From Asinibacterium sp. OR53 (GTDB taxonomy: Bacteria > Bacteroidota > Bacteroidia > Chitinophagales > Chitinophagaceae), in the NCBI RefSeq assembly GCF_000515315.1, contig NZ_KI911562.1, positions 3,443,220 through 3,507,219 of the forward strand: a DNA stretch of 64,000 nt, written 5' to 3'. A program made the position numbers and the translations under genes. The stretch's first letter is position 1. Every line of letters starts with the position of its first letter. Below are positions 22,642-30,944 of the stretch, one piece after another. The notes under the pieces are model-generated. The model made no database searches. It worked only from the letters and a program-made list of their open reading frames with translations, and was not told the DNA's origin.

Positions 22642-22664
22642 AGATTATGTCTGAGACAGTAAGC

Positions 22665-23039
22665 TTACTTGATCTCTACTTCAGCGCCAGCATCTTTCAG
22701 CTTAGCGGCCAGTTCATCGGCTTCAGCTTTAGAAACGCCTTCTTTTACAGGCTTGGGAGCGCCGTCAACCAGGTCTTTTGCTTCTTTCAGTCCGAGGCCA
22801 GTCAGTTCTTTAACGATCTTCACTACGCCCAGCTTGCTTGCACCACCGCTAACGAGGATCACATCGAAAGATGTTTTCTCTTCAACAGCAGCAGCTCCGC
22901 CACCGTCGCCACCAGCTACTACTACTGCAGCTGCAGCGGGTTCGATACCGTAATCAGCTTTCAGTACATCTGCCAGTTCCTGAACTTCTTTTACTGTCAA
23001 GCCTACTAATGTTTCGGCTAATGATTTAACGTCTGCCAT
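22665..23039 (-). CDS. rplL: 50S ribosomal protein L7/L12
   Basis: The 124-residue stalk protein has an N-terminal dimerisation domain ([23 protein letters not shown]), an Ala/Gly-rich hinge with repeated A and G (about residues 35-52), and the conserved C-terminal factor-binding domain ([14 protein letters not shown]: [23 protein letters not shown]). It recruits elongation factors, including the EF-Tu encoded in this cluster. It follows rplJ by about 90 nt that contain a stem-loop. Confidence 0.98.
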   Translation of the reverse strand: MADVKSLAETLVGLTVKEVQELADVLKADYGIEPAAAAVVVAGGDGGGAAAVEEKTSFDVILVSGGASKLGVVKIVKELTGLGLKEAKDLVDGAPKPVKEGVSKAEADELAAKLKDAGAEVEIK

Positions 23040-23054
23040 GTGTTTAAATTTTTT

Positions 23055-23086
23055 CCGCCTTCAAGGTCTTTTGAACTCCGGCGGAG
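23055..23086 (-). other. Stem-loop in the rplJ-rplL spacer
   Basis: Arms TCCGCC and GGCGGA, with an inner TTCAA/TTGAA pairing, lie just upstream of rplL. No long T-run follows on the minus strand. It may set the different output of L10 and L7/L12 by processing or partial termination. Confidence 0.45.
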
Positions 23087-23129
23087 GGTTTAAAAAAATT
23101 TGTTTTATTTAATGTTAATACATCCAAAA

Positions 23130-23645
23130 TTATTCTGCAGCCGCAGTTTCCGCCTGCTTCTCGTGGTGGTGCAACAAGGCAGCCAGTACACGTTTGGCAG
23201 GAGATTGCAGCAATCCGATCACTTCGCCGATCAGTTCGTTCTTCGTCTTGATCTGGGTCAGTGTTTTCAGGTTGTTGTCGCCGGTGTATACATCACCATT
23301 AATGAATGCAGCTTTCAATACCGGTTTTTCACCGTTGCTCTCCTTACGGAAAGAGCTGATGATCAAAGCGGGCTCCTTGGGGTTCTCAGAGAACATCAGG
23401 GCGGTTACATTGTTCAATGCCGGATAAACGCTTGCGTATTTTTCTGCATCCAATGATTCCAGCGCTTTGCGGATAAGGGTATTCTTGGCCACTTTCATCT
23501 CCACCTGCTTGTTAAAGCAAGTGCGACGCAGTGCAGATACCTGTTCTACGCTCAACGATTCTGTATCGGTGATGTAGAAGTTATTATATTGGGCGAACTT
23601 GCCTTTCAGCAGTTCAATCACCTCGTTTTTTTGATCTTTAGTCAT
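23130..23645 (-). CDS. rplJ: 50S ribosomal protein L10
   Basis: The 171-residue protein forms the base of the ribosomal stalk that binds L7/L12. The family regions TKDQKNEVIELLKGKF at the N-terminus and KVAKNTLIRKALES in the middle are typical, and a helical C-terminal tail carries the L12 binding site. It lies between rplA and rplL in the usual order. The leader of about 65 nt after rplA includes a small CCCG/CGGG hairpin. In other bacteria L10 represses its own operon; no specific control site can be confirmed here. Confidence 0.97.
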   Translation of the reverse strand: MTKDQKNEVIELLKGKFAQYNNFYITDTESLSVEQVSALRRTCFNKQVEMKVAKNTLIRKALESLDAEKYASVYPALNNVTALMFSENPKEPALIISSFRKESNGEKPVLKAAFINGDVYTGDNNLKTLTQIKTKNELIGEVIGLLQSPAKRVLAALLHHHEKQAETAAAE

Positions 23646-23711
23646 AACTGATCTGTTTTATAAACCCGGGTCATTTCCCATCCCGTTTTACCGGGACAAG
23701 ATCACCAGGAA

Positions 23712-24404
23712 TTAGTTCATTAATGATTTAGTGTCCAATGCGATACCCGGACTCATCGAACTGGCCATGCTTACGCCTTTGAGGTAGATACCTTTGGCAG
23801 AAGAAGGTTTCAGTTTGATGATGGCGTTGATCAGCTCGGCGCTGTTCTCGGCGATCTTGTCAGACGTGAAAGATACACGGCCGATAGAAGCGTGTACGAT
23901 ACCCGCTTTGTCTACCTTGAACGCGATCTTACCGCCTTTCACCTCATTCACAGCCGCTGCTACGTCATTGGTAACAGTACCTGTTTTGGGGTTGGGCATC
24001 AGGTTACGGGGACCGAGTACTTTACCCAGCTTACCGATCTTAGGCATTACAGAAGGTGTAGCGATGATCACGTCTACGTCTACCCATCCGCCTTCGATCT
24101 TGCTGATGAATTCGTCCAGTCCTACAAAGTCAGCGCCTGCTTCTTTAGCAGCCGCTTCTTTATCGGGTGTGCAAAGCACCAGTACTTTTTTGGTTTTACC
24201 GGTACCATGAGGTAATGATACGGTACCACGTACCTGCTGGTCTGCTTTCTTGGGGTCAACACCCAAACGGATATGCAGGTCAACGGAACTATCGAATTTT
24301 GTACAATTGATTTCTTTTACTAGGGTAGAAGCTTCCTTCAGGGAATAAGCTTTGTTTTTATCCACCTTAGTAACTGCTACTTTTCTTTTTTTGCTGAGTG
24401 CCAT
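23712..24404 (-). CDS. rplA: 50S ribosomal protein L1
   Basis: This 230-residue protein of the L1 stalk has typical [14 protein letters not shown] and [25 protein letters not shown] segments. The signature [21 protein letters not shown] is present. L1 assists release of tRNA from the E site and in many bacteria represses translation of its own rplKA mRNA. It follows rplK by about 26 nt and is certainly cotranscribed with it. Confidence 0.98.
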   Translation of the reverse strand: MALSKKRKVAVTKVDKNKAYSLKEASTLVKEINCTKFDSSVDLHIRLGVDPKKADQQVRGTVSLPHGTGKTKKVLVLCTPDKEAAAKEAGADFVGLDEFISKIEGGWVDVDVIIATPSVMPKIGKLGKVLGPRNLMPNPKTGTVTNDVAAAVNEVKGGKIAFKVDKAGIVHASIGRVSFTSDKIAENSAELINAIIKLKPSSAKGIYLKGVSMASSMSPGIALDTKSLMN

Positions 24405-24430
24405 TTTCTAAAAGTTTTAAGGTGAATAAA

Positions 24431-24874
24431 TTAGTTTTCCCAGGGGGCTTTACCATCAACGGTGATACCCATACTGCGTGCAGTACCGGCTACCATGCTC
24501 ATGGCGCTGTTTAAAGTAAATGCGTTCAGGTCGGACATTTTATCCTTGGCAATGGCTTCTACCTGTGCCCAGGTTACTTTACCTACTTTTTCGCGGTTGC
24601 TTTCTTTAGAACCTTTCTGGATTTTTGCGGCTTCCATCAGCTGAACAGCAGCGGGGGCTGTTTTGATGATGAAGTCGAAAGACTTGTCAGAGTAAACGGT
24701 GATCAAAACAGGAACTACTTTTCCCATTTTGTCCTGGGTCCTGGCATTGAACTGCTTACAGAACTCCATAATGTTAACACCCTTCGAACCGAGGGCGGGG
24801 CCTACGGGAGGCGCGGGATTGGCTTGTCCGCCTTTCACCTGCAGCTTCACAAAGCCTGAGATTTCTTTTGCCAT
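24431..24874 (-). CDS. rplK: 50S ribosomal protein L11
   Basis: This 147-residue protein binds the GTPase centre of 23S rRNA. Motifs are the N-terminal [20 protein letters not shown] and the C-terminal [15 protein letters not shown]. It is the first gene after an oppositely oriented yqgE splits it from nusG. A TACCTTTG box about 90 nt upstream suggests that rplKAJL has its own promoter. Confidence 0.98.
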   Translation of the reverse strand: MAKEISGFVKLQVKGGQANPAPPVGPALGSKGVNIMEFCKQFNARTQDKMGKVVPVLITVYSDKSFDFIIKTAPAAVQLMEAAKIQKGSKESNREKVGKVTWAQVEAIAKDKMSDLNAFTLNSAMSMVAGTARSMGITVDGKAPWEN

Positions 24875-24961
24875 TTTCTTTGATTTAATTGGTTATAGCG
24901 TCCCGGCTTTTACCGGAACTCCCAAAGTCAATCATTCTTTCAAAAAGAACTTTTGGGGCGG

Positions 24962-24969
24962 CAAAGGTA
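24962..24969 (-). promoter_or_regulatory. TAnnTTTG promoter box for rplKAJL
   Basis: TACCTTTG on the minus strand has an upstream TTTG 17 nt away, close to the Bacteroidota consensus. It gives a leader of roughly 80-90 nt before rplK. Confidence 0.6.
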
Positions 24970-25003
24970 GGTAAAATATCAGAAAACAAAGTATTTTTCA
25001 TGA

Positions 25004-25011
25004 TATATTTG
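25004..25011 (+). promoter_or_regulatory. TAnnTTTG box for yqgE, leaderless spacing
   Basis: TATATTTG ends 5 nt before the yqgE ATG at 25017. Confidence 0.55.
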
Positions 25012-25016
25012 GTCGT

Positions 25017-25505
25017 ATGACAACATTTTGCGGTTCCCTCCTGGCCAGCAGCCCGGCTTTAACCGATCCTCACTTCAGCAATACCCTGGTTTTCATTGCC
25101 GAACACAACGACAAAGGCGCCATGGGCTTTGTGATCAACCGGGTATTTCCCAGGTGGTTCAATGAGTTGGAAGCTTACCGGCATCTGCCTGCCCTGACCT
25201 TATACGCCGGCGGACCGGTTGACCAGGAGCACCTGTTCTTCCTGCACCGCCGTCCCGATCTGATCCCCAGTGGTCAACCGGTGGCCCAGGGCATTTGCCT
25301 CGGTGGCGATTTTGAGCAGGCCCTCCGGTATTTATCTGCCGGCATTGTGGTCCCCACCGATCTGCTCTTATTCATCGGCTATGCAGGATGGGATGGCGGT
25401 GACCTGGAAGCGGAGTTGGCGGAAGGCAGTTGGGAGATCCGGAACCCTACCCTTAGCTGGGATGAGCTGCAAGCACTGGTCCGGAGTTCTGGTCGTTTCC
25501 AGTAA
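25017..25505 (+). CDS. YqgE/AlgH family protein (DUF179)
   Basis: This 162-residue protein has the family features GSLLASSPALTDPHFSNTLV near the N-terminus, GAMGFVINR, YAGGPVDQEHLFFLH and FIGYAGWDGGDLEAEL. It is about 25 residues shorter than E. coli YqgE. The family has no settled biochemical role. The gene runs against the surrounding ribosomal operon, placed between nusG and rplK, and is convergent with nusG. A near-leaderless TATATTTG box lies in front of the ATG. Confidence 0.9.
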   Translation: MTTFCGSLLASSPALTDPHFSNTLVFIAEHNDKGAMGFVINRVFPRWFNELEAYRHLPALTLYAGGPVDQEHLFFLHRRPDLIPSGQPVAQGICLGGDFEQALRYLSAGIVVPTDLLLFIGYAGWDGGDLEAELAEGSWEIRNPTLSWDELQALVRSSGRFQ

Positions 25506-25509
25506 TAAA

Positions 25510-25535
25510 AAAGGCTGTCCTGCAGGACAACCTTT
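25510..25535. terminator. Bidirectional terminator between yqgE and nusG
   Basis: The stem AAAGG-TGTCC with GGACA-CCTTT and a TGCA loop has a T-run on the minus strand. It would end the secE-nusG transcript and the convergent yqgE transcript. Confidence 0.75.
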
Positions 25536-25559
25536 CGAATATAATAAGCCAACCGCTAC

Positions 25560-26162
25560 TTAACTCAGTTTCTCTACCTGCATGTAGTTGAGTTCTACAG
25601 GGGTAGAACGGCCGAAGATCTTCACGGTCACTTTCAGTTTCTTCTTCTCGTCGTTCACTTCTTCGATCACACCGTTGAAGTCGTTGAAAGGTCCTTCAAT
25701 GATCTTGATGGTTTCTCCTACGATGAACGGCTCGCTGAGCATTACGCCCTGGTCGTTCATTTCGTCTACCTTACCCAGCATTTTGTTCACTTCGCTCTTG
25801 CGCAGGGAGATGATATTGCCTTTGGATCCTTTTCCGTCGGTGAGAAAATGCATCACGTTGCTGATGTTGCTGATATGTTGTACCATATCATCGTTCAGCT
25901 TACCATCCAGCACTTCCATCATCACATAACCCGGGAAATAGTTCTTTTCGCGCATTACTTTTTTACCGTTCTGCACTTTGTATACTTTTTCCATGGGAAG
26001 GAATATCTGCTTGATGATCTCCTGCCATCCGCTGCGAATGATATCCTTATCCAGGTATTCTTTTACTTTCCGCTCCTTACCGCTTACCACGCGCAGAACA
26101 TACCATTTGGTTTCCTGCTGCGGTGTAGCTGTAGTGGGGGTGGTATTTACGGATGCTTCCAT
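25560..26162 (-). CDS. nusG: Transcription termination/antitermination protein NusG
   Basis: The 200-residue protein starts with an unconserved Thr-rich segment (about 15 residues), then the NGN domain (WYVLRVVSGKERKVKEYLD). The C-terminal KOW domain is marked by GETIKIIEGPFNDFNGVIEEV. It binds RNA polymerase and links it to Rho or the ribosome. It overlaps nothing, and is 6 nt downstream of secE in the same operon. Confidence 0.97.
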   Translation of the reverse strand: MEASVNTTPTTATPQQETKWYVLRVVSGKERKVKEYLDKDIIRSGWQEIIKQIFLPMEKVYKVQNGKKVMREKNYFPGYVMMEVLDGKLNDDMVQHISNISNVMHFLTDGKGSKGNIISLRKSEVNKMLGKVDEMNDQGVMLSEPFIVGETIKIIEGPFNDFNGVIEEVNDEKKKLKVTVKIFGRSTPVELNYMQVEKLS

Positions 26163-26168
26163 CTTTTC

Positions 26169-26363
26169 TTACTTAAACAATGAATAAATCAGTTTCAGCA
26201 CCTGGTTGCTGGCGAAATCCATCGCCCATACCATGGCGGTAATGATGATGGTAGCTACCAGCACAATTACGGTGCTCTGCTGCAACTGCAACCAGGTTGG
26301 CCAGGTTACTTTTTCCATCAGTTCCTGGTAGCTCTCTTTAAAATAGGTAGTGATCTTATTCAT
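26169..26363 (-). CDS. secE: Preprotein translocase subunit SecE
   Basis: This small (64-residue) single-span SecE has KESYQELMEKVTWPTW, the conserved amphipathic segment, before one membrane helix (STVIVLVATIIITAMVWAMDF). It is part of the SecYEG channel. I prefer the ATG at 26363 (MNKITTYF) over one 9 nt upstream because it gives the normal N-terminus. It is placed between tRNA-Trp and nusG, as in most bacteria. Confidence 0.95.
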   Translation of the reverse strand: MNKITTYFKESYQELMEKVTWPTWLQLQQSTVIVLVATIIITAMVWAMDFASNQVLKLIYSLFK

Positions 26364-26379
26364 ATAAGCCATTTCTGTG

Positions 26380-26451
26380 CACGGGCACTAGGATTCGAAC
26401 CCAGATCAAAGGTTTTGGAGACCTCTATACTAACCGTTGTACTATGCCCGT
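26380..26451 (-). tRNA. tRNA-Trp (CCA)
   Basis: A 72-nt cloverleaf with acceptor ACGGGCA/TGCCCGT, anticodon loop CTCCAAA (anticodon CCA) and T-loop TTCGAAT. The 3' CCA is not encoded. It lies between tuf and secE, a conserved position in Bacteroidota. Confidence 0.97.
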
Positions 26452-26561
26452 AGAAAGCTAAAAGCTATTCCGGGGGTTCCGAAACAGCTTTTAGTTTATT
26501 ATGTCAGCAAATGTACCAAAAATTTCCATTTGCCATGAAGCTAAAAGCCGGTGGGCTTAGC

Positions 26562-27749
26562 TTATTTAACGATTTCAGTAACCTGACCGGCACCTACTGT
26601 ACGTCCACCTTCGCGGATAGCGAATTTCAGACCTTTCTCCATCGCGATGGGCTGGATCAGTTTTACAGAGAGGTTGATGTTATCGCCGGGCATTACCATT
26701 TCTGTTCCTTCGGGCAGGGTAACTTCACCAGTTACGTCTGTAGTACGGAAATAGAACTGGGGACGGTATTTGTTGAAGAACGGAGTGTGACGTCCACCTT
26801 CTTCTTTGCTCAGTACGTATACTTCTCCTTTGAAATCTGTGTGAGGAGTGATAGAACCGGGCTTACAGATTACCATACCGCGACGGATGTCTTTTTTCTC
26901 AATACCGCGGAGCAGCAGACCTGCGTTATCACCAGCCTGACCTTCATCCAACAGTTTCTTGAACATTTCAACACCAGTTACAGTAGAGCTCTGTGCAGCT
27001 TCCTGCAGACCAACGATCTCAACAGCTTCACCAACTTTGATGATACCGCGCTCGATACGGCCTGTAGCAACTGTACCACGACCTGTGATTGAGAACACGT
27101 CTTCTACTGACATCAGGAACGGCATATCAACCGGACGGGGGGGCAGCGGAATGTAAGTATCTACAGCTTCCATCAGTTCATCGATGCATTTAACCCATTT
27201 TTCTTCACCAGCCAGGGCGCCTGTAGCAGAACCTTTGATGATGGGGGTGTTGTCACCGTCGAAACCATAAGAAGTCAGCAGTTCGCGGATCTCCATTTCA
27301 ACCAGTTCCAGCAGTTCAGGATCGTCTACCAGGTCAACTTTGTTCATGAATACCACGATACGGGGTACACCTACCTGGCGGGCCAGCAGGATGTGCTCCT
27401 TAGTCTGGGGCATCGGACCATCGGTAGAAGCTACTACCAGGATAGCACCGTCCATCTGGGCAGCACCGGTGATCATATTCTTCACATAGTCAGCGTGACC
27501 AGGACAGTCAACGTGCGCATAGTGACGGTTTGCAGTTTGATATTCTACGTGTGCAGTGTTGATGGTGATACCACGCTCTTTTTCTTCGGGAGCGCCGTCG
27601 ATCTCATCATATTTCTTAGCCTGCGCCAGACCTTTCTTAGATAAGATGTCCGTAATGGCAGCAGTCAAAGTGGTCTTACCATGGTCAACGTGACCAATAG
27701 TACCAACGTTTACGTGAGGTTTTTCCCTCTTAAAGGTCTCTTTAGACAT
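26562..27749 (-). CDS. tuf: Elongation factor Tu
   Basis: This 395-residue translation GTPase delivers aminoacyl-tRNA to the ribosome. G motifs are GHVDHGKT (G1), the RGITI effector loop, DCPGHADYV (G3) and NKVDLVDD (G4). Domains 2 and 3 follow with the usual [11 protein letters not shown] and [15 protein letters not shown]. It lies between tRNA-Thr (GGT) and tRNA-Trp, and transcription probably starts at the tRNA cluster upstream. No second tuf copy is in the window. Confidence 0.99.
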   Translation of the reverse strand: MSKETFKREKPHVNVGTIGHVDHGKTTLTAAITDILSKKGLAQAKKYDEIDGAPEEKERGITINTAHVEYQTANRHYAHVDCPGHADYVKNMITGAAQMDGAILVVASTDGPMPQTKEHILLARQVGVPRIVVFMNKVDLVDDPELLELVEMEIRELLTSYGFDGDNTPIIKGSATGALAGEEKWVKCIDELMEAVDTYIPLPPRPVDMPFLMSVEDVFSITGRGTVATGRIERGIIKVGEAVEIVGLQEAAQSSTVTGVEMFKKLLDEGQAGDNAGLLLRGIEKKDIRRGMVICKPGSITPHTDFKGEVYVLSKEEGGRHTPFFNKYRPQFYFRTTDVTGEVTLPEGTEMVMPGDNINLSVKLIQPIAMEKGLKFAIREGGRTVGAGQVTEIVK

Positions 27750-27814
27750 TTTTATCGATTTTAGTTGTATTTTAAAAATTTATACTAAACTACTTTTCCT
27801 CTTTCACAAATCCG

Positions 27815-27886
<72 letters not shown>

Positions 27887-27896
27887 TTTTGAGTTG

Positions 27897-27969
27897 AGCG
27901 GAAGACGAGGATCGAACCCGCAACCTATAGCTTGGAAGGCTATCGCTCTACCAATTGAGCTACTTCCGC
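27897..27969 (-). tRNA. tRNA-Gly (TCC)
   Basis: A 73-nt cloverleaf with acceptor GCGGAAG/CTTCCGC, anticodon stem ATAGC/GCTAT and loop CTTCCAA (anticodon TCC). Confidence 0.97.
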
Positions 27970-28141
27970 ATTTTACTTGTCCACCGAAGCCTTGCCTCCT
28001 CCGTAATACTACGGCGACCGAGGGCGAAGGTGGAGTCATCATTTAAAGAACTATGATCACTGGATGATGATTACTTTTTTAAAAAAGAATTCATCGTCAC
28101 TAGTGATCGAGATCACCTACGCTAAAGCTTCGGTGATCAAG
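27970..28141. repeat. Hairpin-forming spacer between tRNA-Tyr and tRNA-Gly
   Basis: This spacer is far longer than the 10-14 nt between the other tRNAs of the cluster. It holds three nested inverted repeats. One has TCCACC and GGTGGA ends (about 27979-28034). A hairpin at 28055-28108 has outer arms GATCACT/AGTGATC, inner ATGATGA/TCATCGT and a central T6A6. The third pairs GATCACC with GGTGATC (28111-28137). It looks like repeat elements inserted into the tRNA transcript. Confidence 0.7.
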
Positions 28142-28224
28142 TGGGCAGGAGTGGATTCGAACCACTGAAGTCGAAAGACAGCGGATTTACAGTCCGCCCC
28201 ATTTGGCCGCTCTGGAACCTGCCC
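28142..28224 (-). tRNA. tRNA-Tyr (GTA)
   Basis: An 83-nt tRNA with a long variable arm, acceptor GGGCAGG/CCTGCCC, anticodon stem GCGGA/TCCGC and loop CTGTAAA (anticodon GTA). Confidence 0.97.
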
Positions 28225-28237
28225 TTGATTTATTTAG

Positions 28238-28310
28238 AGCCGAAGATGGGACTCGAACCCGCGACCTACTGATTACAAATCAGTTGCTCTACCAACTGAG
28301 CTACTTCGGC
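28238..28310 (-). tRNA. tRNA-Thr (TGT)
   Basis: A 73-nt cloverleaf with acceptor GCCGAAG/CTTCGGC, anticodon stem ACTGA/TCAGT and loop TTTGTAA (anticodon TGT). It is the first gene of the tRNA-tuf operon. Confidence 0.97.
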
Positions 28311-28345
28311 AAAATGTAAAAGAACGCTCCTATTTTTTGGGATGG

Positions 28346-28353
28346 CAAAGGTA
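28346..28353 (-). promoter_or_regulatory. Promoter of the tRNA(Thr,Tyr,Gly,Thr)-tuf operon
   Basis: TACCTTTG on the minus strand has TTTTG 18 nt upstream, which fits the Bacteroidota -33/-7 pattern. It lies 36 nt before the first tRNA. Confidence 0.7.
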
Positions 28354-28461
28354 ACGGAAAACTTCATTCAGCAAAATTTTGCCATGATTTTTTTCGGCTA
28401 GTTTTCAACAGCTTGCGCCGGCTCCGGAGGAAACGGTCCGGAAGCCCCGGCCGGGCCCAAT

Positions 28462-28487
28462 AAAAAAGGCCCCCGAAAGGGAGCCTT
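28462..28487 (-). terminator. Terminator after hpf
   Basis: The stem AAGGCTCCC/GGGGGCCTT with a 4-nt loop and a T-run on the minus strand lies 24 nt after the hpf stop. Confidence 0.85.
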
Positions 28488-28510
28488 ACAACCAATTTTT
28501 TCGATTCCTT

Positions 28511-28810
28511 TTATGCCGCCAGTTTCTGTTTTTTCCTTTTTATCTGCGTAACGATCGACTCCATTGCACAATCAAATGATTCTTCGAACGACTTCGACGA
28601 CGACTTCACAAAAAACTCGTGCCTTGGTACATGAATACGGATCTCAGCCACTTTGTCCTTGATCGTATGCACCACGTTATCCAGCTTCAGGAACACATCT
28701 ACTTTCAAGATCCTGTCGTGGAAAGTGCTCAGCTTGCTGAGCTTACGTGACACATAATCTACCAGTTTGTCATCAGCATTAAAATGCACTGTTTGAATGT
28801 TAACGTTCAT
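28511..28810 (-). CDS. hpf: Ribosome hibernation-promoting factor, short form
   Basis: This 99-residue HPF/RaiA-type protein binds the decoding site of the 30S subunit and keeps idle ribosomes inactive. Features are NIQTVHFNADDKLVDYVSRKLSKL, a mid strand pattern AEIRIHVPRHEFFVKSSSKS and a basic C-terminus KRKKQKL. It lacks the C-terminal dimerisation domain of long HPF. It sits between the recombinase and the tRNA-tuf operon, a conserved neighbourhood in this phylum. Confidence 0.93.
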   Translation of the reverse strand: MNVNIQTVHFNADDKLVDYVSRKLSKLSTFHDRILKVDVFLKLDNVVHTIKDKVAEIRIHVPRHEFFVKSSSKSFEESFDCAMESIVTQIKRKKQKLAA

Positions 28811-28950
28811 AGCAACTCACGTTTTATCGGTGAAAAAATAATATTTGAAAGAACTTATTGATCCGTTTTCAACGGACTAACAATGTACGTCAAATGGTGA
28901 GAAAAACGAAAAAAACTGAGCGGATTTTTTGACAATTTTAAGAGAATTTC

Positions 28951-29847
28951 TCAGGCCTTCGGATGTGCCTTTTTGAACACTTCTTTCAGCTTCTCGATCG
29001 TGTTGTGGGTGTACACCTGGGTGGCCGCCAGGCTGCTGTGGCCCAGCAGCTCTTTTACCGCGTTCAGGTCGGCCCCGTTGTTCATCAGGTGGGTGGCAAA
29101 ACTATGTCGCAGCACGTGCGGACTCTTCTTCTGAACCGTGGTTACGGCCCCCAGTTTGGCTTTTACAAACGCATACACGGAACGGGGCTGCAGCGGCTTG
29201 CCCTTTTCGGTTACAAATAAGCGGTCGGCTATAGCCAGTTCACCGGTTTTATCGCTTTGATACTGTTGCAGTTCCGCTACCAGCTCCCTGGAAACCGGTA
29301 TGATGCGCTCCTTATTTCCTTTTCCCAGTACTTTCAGTTGCGACTGCGCTCCATCGAGCTGGCTATATTTAAGATTGACCAACTCGCTCAAACGCATACC
29401 CGTATGATAAAACAGCATGAGCACCAAGCGCTGTGTGCGGCCCTGCCATCCCTCTTCGTAGAGTTCGGGGTTGAATAAGCCTTCCATGCTTTTTTCTTCC
29501 ACAAAAACCGGCAGCCTTTTACCTTGTTTGGGCGATACAATGGTGGTCATGGGCGTTTGCTCCAACTCCCCTATTTTCAACTGGTATTTAAAAAAAGATT
29601 TAAGTGAAGATATTTTCCGGTTGATGGACCGCGCCGCTATCTCGTCTTCTTTCAGTTCTGCCAGCCAACTCCTGATCATCATGGAACTGATGGCGGACAG
29701 GCCTGGCGACTCGAACTGGCTGGCCAGGTAGGCGAAAAACTGCTCCAGGTCGGTCCGGTACCCAATAATGGTATGCTGCGAATAGCGCCGCTCGTATTTG
29801 AGGTGGTCCAGGAAGGACTGCAAGGATGGGTATTCGGGTATGGACAT
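28951..29847 (-). CDS. Tyrosine recombinase, XerC/XerD type
   Basis: This 298-residue protein has an N-terminal SAM-like core-binding domain (about 5-90) and a catalytic domain. The active-site residues are all visible: R152 (HTGMRLSEL), K176 (GKGNKER), H244 and R247 (HVLRHSFATHL), H270 (LGHSSLAA) and Y279 (QVYTHNT). It probably resolves chromosome dimers at dif, or does a related site-specific reaction. Its fixed place between rpsU and hpf points to a housekeeping, not mobile, recombinase. It is distinct from the integrase relic at 37.4 kb. Confidence 0.93.
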   Translation of the reverse strand: MSIPEYPSLQSFLDHLKYERRYSQHTIIGYRTDLEQFFAYLASQFESPGLSAISSMMIRSWLAELKEDEIAARSINRKISSLKSFFKYQLKIGELEQTPMTTIVSPKQGKRLPVFVEEKSMEGLFNPELYEEGWQGRTQRLVLMLFYHTGMRLSELVNLKYSQLDGAQSQLKVLGKGNKERIIPVSRELVAELQQYQSDKTGELAIADRLFVTEKGKPLQPRSVYAFVKAKLGAVTTVQKKSPHVLRHSFATHLMNNGADLNAVKELLGHSSLAATQVYTHNTIEKLKEVFKKAHPKA

Positions 29848-29852
29848 AAAAA

Positions 29853-29885
29853 AAGTAGCTTAAAGTTAAACAACCTTCGCTACTT
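29853..29885 (-). terminator. Terminator between rpsU and the recombinase
   Basis: The stem AAGTAGC/GCTACTT is followed on the minus strand by a T-run that touches the recombinase start. It would partly end rpsU transcription. Confidence 0.65.
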
Positions 29886-29911
29886 ACTATATTCAGGTGG
29901 ATAAAAGGAGA

Positions 29912-30109
29912 TTATCTTTCTATCTTTCCACTTGCTATCTGCTGCTTGTAGATGGCCTTCAGCACATCTCCACGACGTCTTACAGACGGCTTGGTAAATG
30001 CCTGACGCGACCTCAATTGCAATAAAACCTTGCTTTTCTCAAATTTCTTCTTGTACTTTTTGAGCGCTTTGTCGATGTTCTCGCAATCTTTTGAATCAAT
30101 GATGAGCAT
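29912..30109 (-). CDS. rpsU: 30S ribosomal protein S21
   Basis: This 65-residue bS21 has VKDGENIDRAL-like N-terminal text (SKDCENIDKALKKYKKKFE) and the basic RSRQAFTKPSVRRR segment. bS21 helps in translation initiation. In Bacteroidia it is known to help hide the anti-Shine-Dalgarno end of 16S rRNA. An AGGAGG sequence 11 nt upstream of the start is the clearest Shine-Dalgarno in the window, which fits published autoregulation by this protein. Confidence 0.95.
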   Translation of the reverse strand: MLIIDSKDCENIDKALKKYKKKFEKSKVLLQLRSRQAFTKPSVRRRGDVLKAIYKQQIASGKIER

Positions 30110-30120
30110 AATGTTGATAC

Positions 30121-30126
30121 CTCCTC
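30121..30126 (-). promoter_or_regulatory. Strong Shine-Dalgarno of rpsU
   Basis: AGGAGG (minus strand) lies 11 nt before the rpsU ATG. Other genes here lack such a site, so it probably serves autoregulation by bS21. Confidence 0.75.
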
Positions 30127-30145
30127 GGGCGTTTTTTAGGACTGC

Positions 30146-30153
30146 AAAGATAC
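30146..30153 (-). promoter_or_regulatory. TAnnTTTG promoter box for rpsU
   Basis: TATCTTTG on the minus strand lies about 36 nt before the rpsU start, enough to leave the Shine-Dalgarno in the leader. Confidence 0.6.
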
Positions 30154-30224
30154 AGGGCGTCAGTCATATAAACAAGCTCATAGAAAAATTTATCCGTCTC
30201 CTGTATGATCGTCACCCCGAGGTC

Positions 30225-30309
30225 GTCACCCTGAGCGAGCGAAGCGAGTCGAAGGGCCTCATAAAGTGTTCAGCAGGTCCCTCGGCTCGCTGCGCTCGCT
30301 CGGGATGAC
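30225..30309. repeat. Dispersed palindromic repeat, copy 2
   Basis: Same family as 825-902: a left arm with CCTGAGCGAGCGAAGCGAG and a right arm ending CGCTCGGGATGAC. It lies between the divergent genes rpsU and ribE. Confidence 0.8.
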
Positions 30310-30353
30310 GAGTAAAATGGCAAAAGATCAGACATTCCTCATTACTTTGCGTC

Positions 30354-30944
30354 ATGTTTACAGGCATTATCGAATCGACAGGAAAAATCGTCTCTATTGA
30401 GAAAAAGGGCTCCAATGCCAGTTTCTGGGCCAGTTCTCCCCTCTCGGGCGAACTGAAAATAGACCAGAGTGTGAGTCACGATGGCGTTTGCCTAACGGTG
30501 GATGAGCTGAAAGACGGCATGCACCGGGTAACAGCCATTGAAGAAACCCTGAAAAAGACCAACCTGGGTAGCTGGGCGGCCGGCAGCGAGATCAACCTGG
30601 AAAGATGTATGGTCATGAACGGCCGGCTCGATGGCCATATTGTACAGGGGCATGCCGATTGCACTGCTATCTGCCAGGAAAGAAAGGAACTGGATGGCAG
30701 TTGGGAGTTCATCTTTCAATTTCCTGCGGAGTTTGCCCACCTGGTCATTGAGAAAGGGTCTATTGCCGTTAACGGGACCAGTCTTACCTGCTTCAATGTG
30801 AACCGCGATCATTTCACGGTAGCCATCATTCCTTATACATTCGAACATACCAGTATCAAGCACGTGCAAGCTGGCACGGCGGTCAACCTTGAATTCGATA
30901 TACTGGGTAAATATGTGCAGCGCTGGATGAGCCTGGGGCGTTAG
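30354..30944 (+). CDS. ribE: Riboflavin synthase alpha chain
   Basis: RibE dismutates two 6,7-dimethyl-8-ribityllumazine molecules to riboflavin. The 196-residue protein has two repeated lumazine-binding halves. The first begins MFTGIIESTG with VSHDGVCLTV. The second has GHIVQGHADC and GSIAVNGTSLT. A TTACTTTG box ends 4 nt before the ATG. The stop overlaps the hscA stop by 4 nt on the opposite strand. Confidence 0.96.
   Translation: MFTGIIESTGKIVSIEKKGSNASFWASSPLSGELKIDQSVSHDGVCLTVDELKDGMHRVTAIEETLKKTNLGSWAAGSEINLERCMVMNGRLDGHIVQGHADCTAICQERKELDGSWEFIFQFPAEFAHLVIEKGSIAVNGTSLTCFNVNRDHFTVAIIPYTFEHTSIKHVQAGTAVNLEFDILGKYVQRWMSLGR

Noticed and set aside
28951..29847. Mobile-element integrase
   Set aside because: The recombinase sits in the conserved rpsU-hpf neighbourhood, so it is more likely a housekeeping Xer protein.
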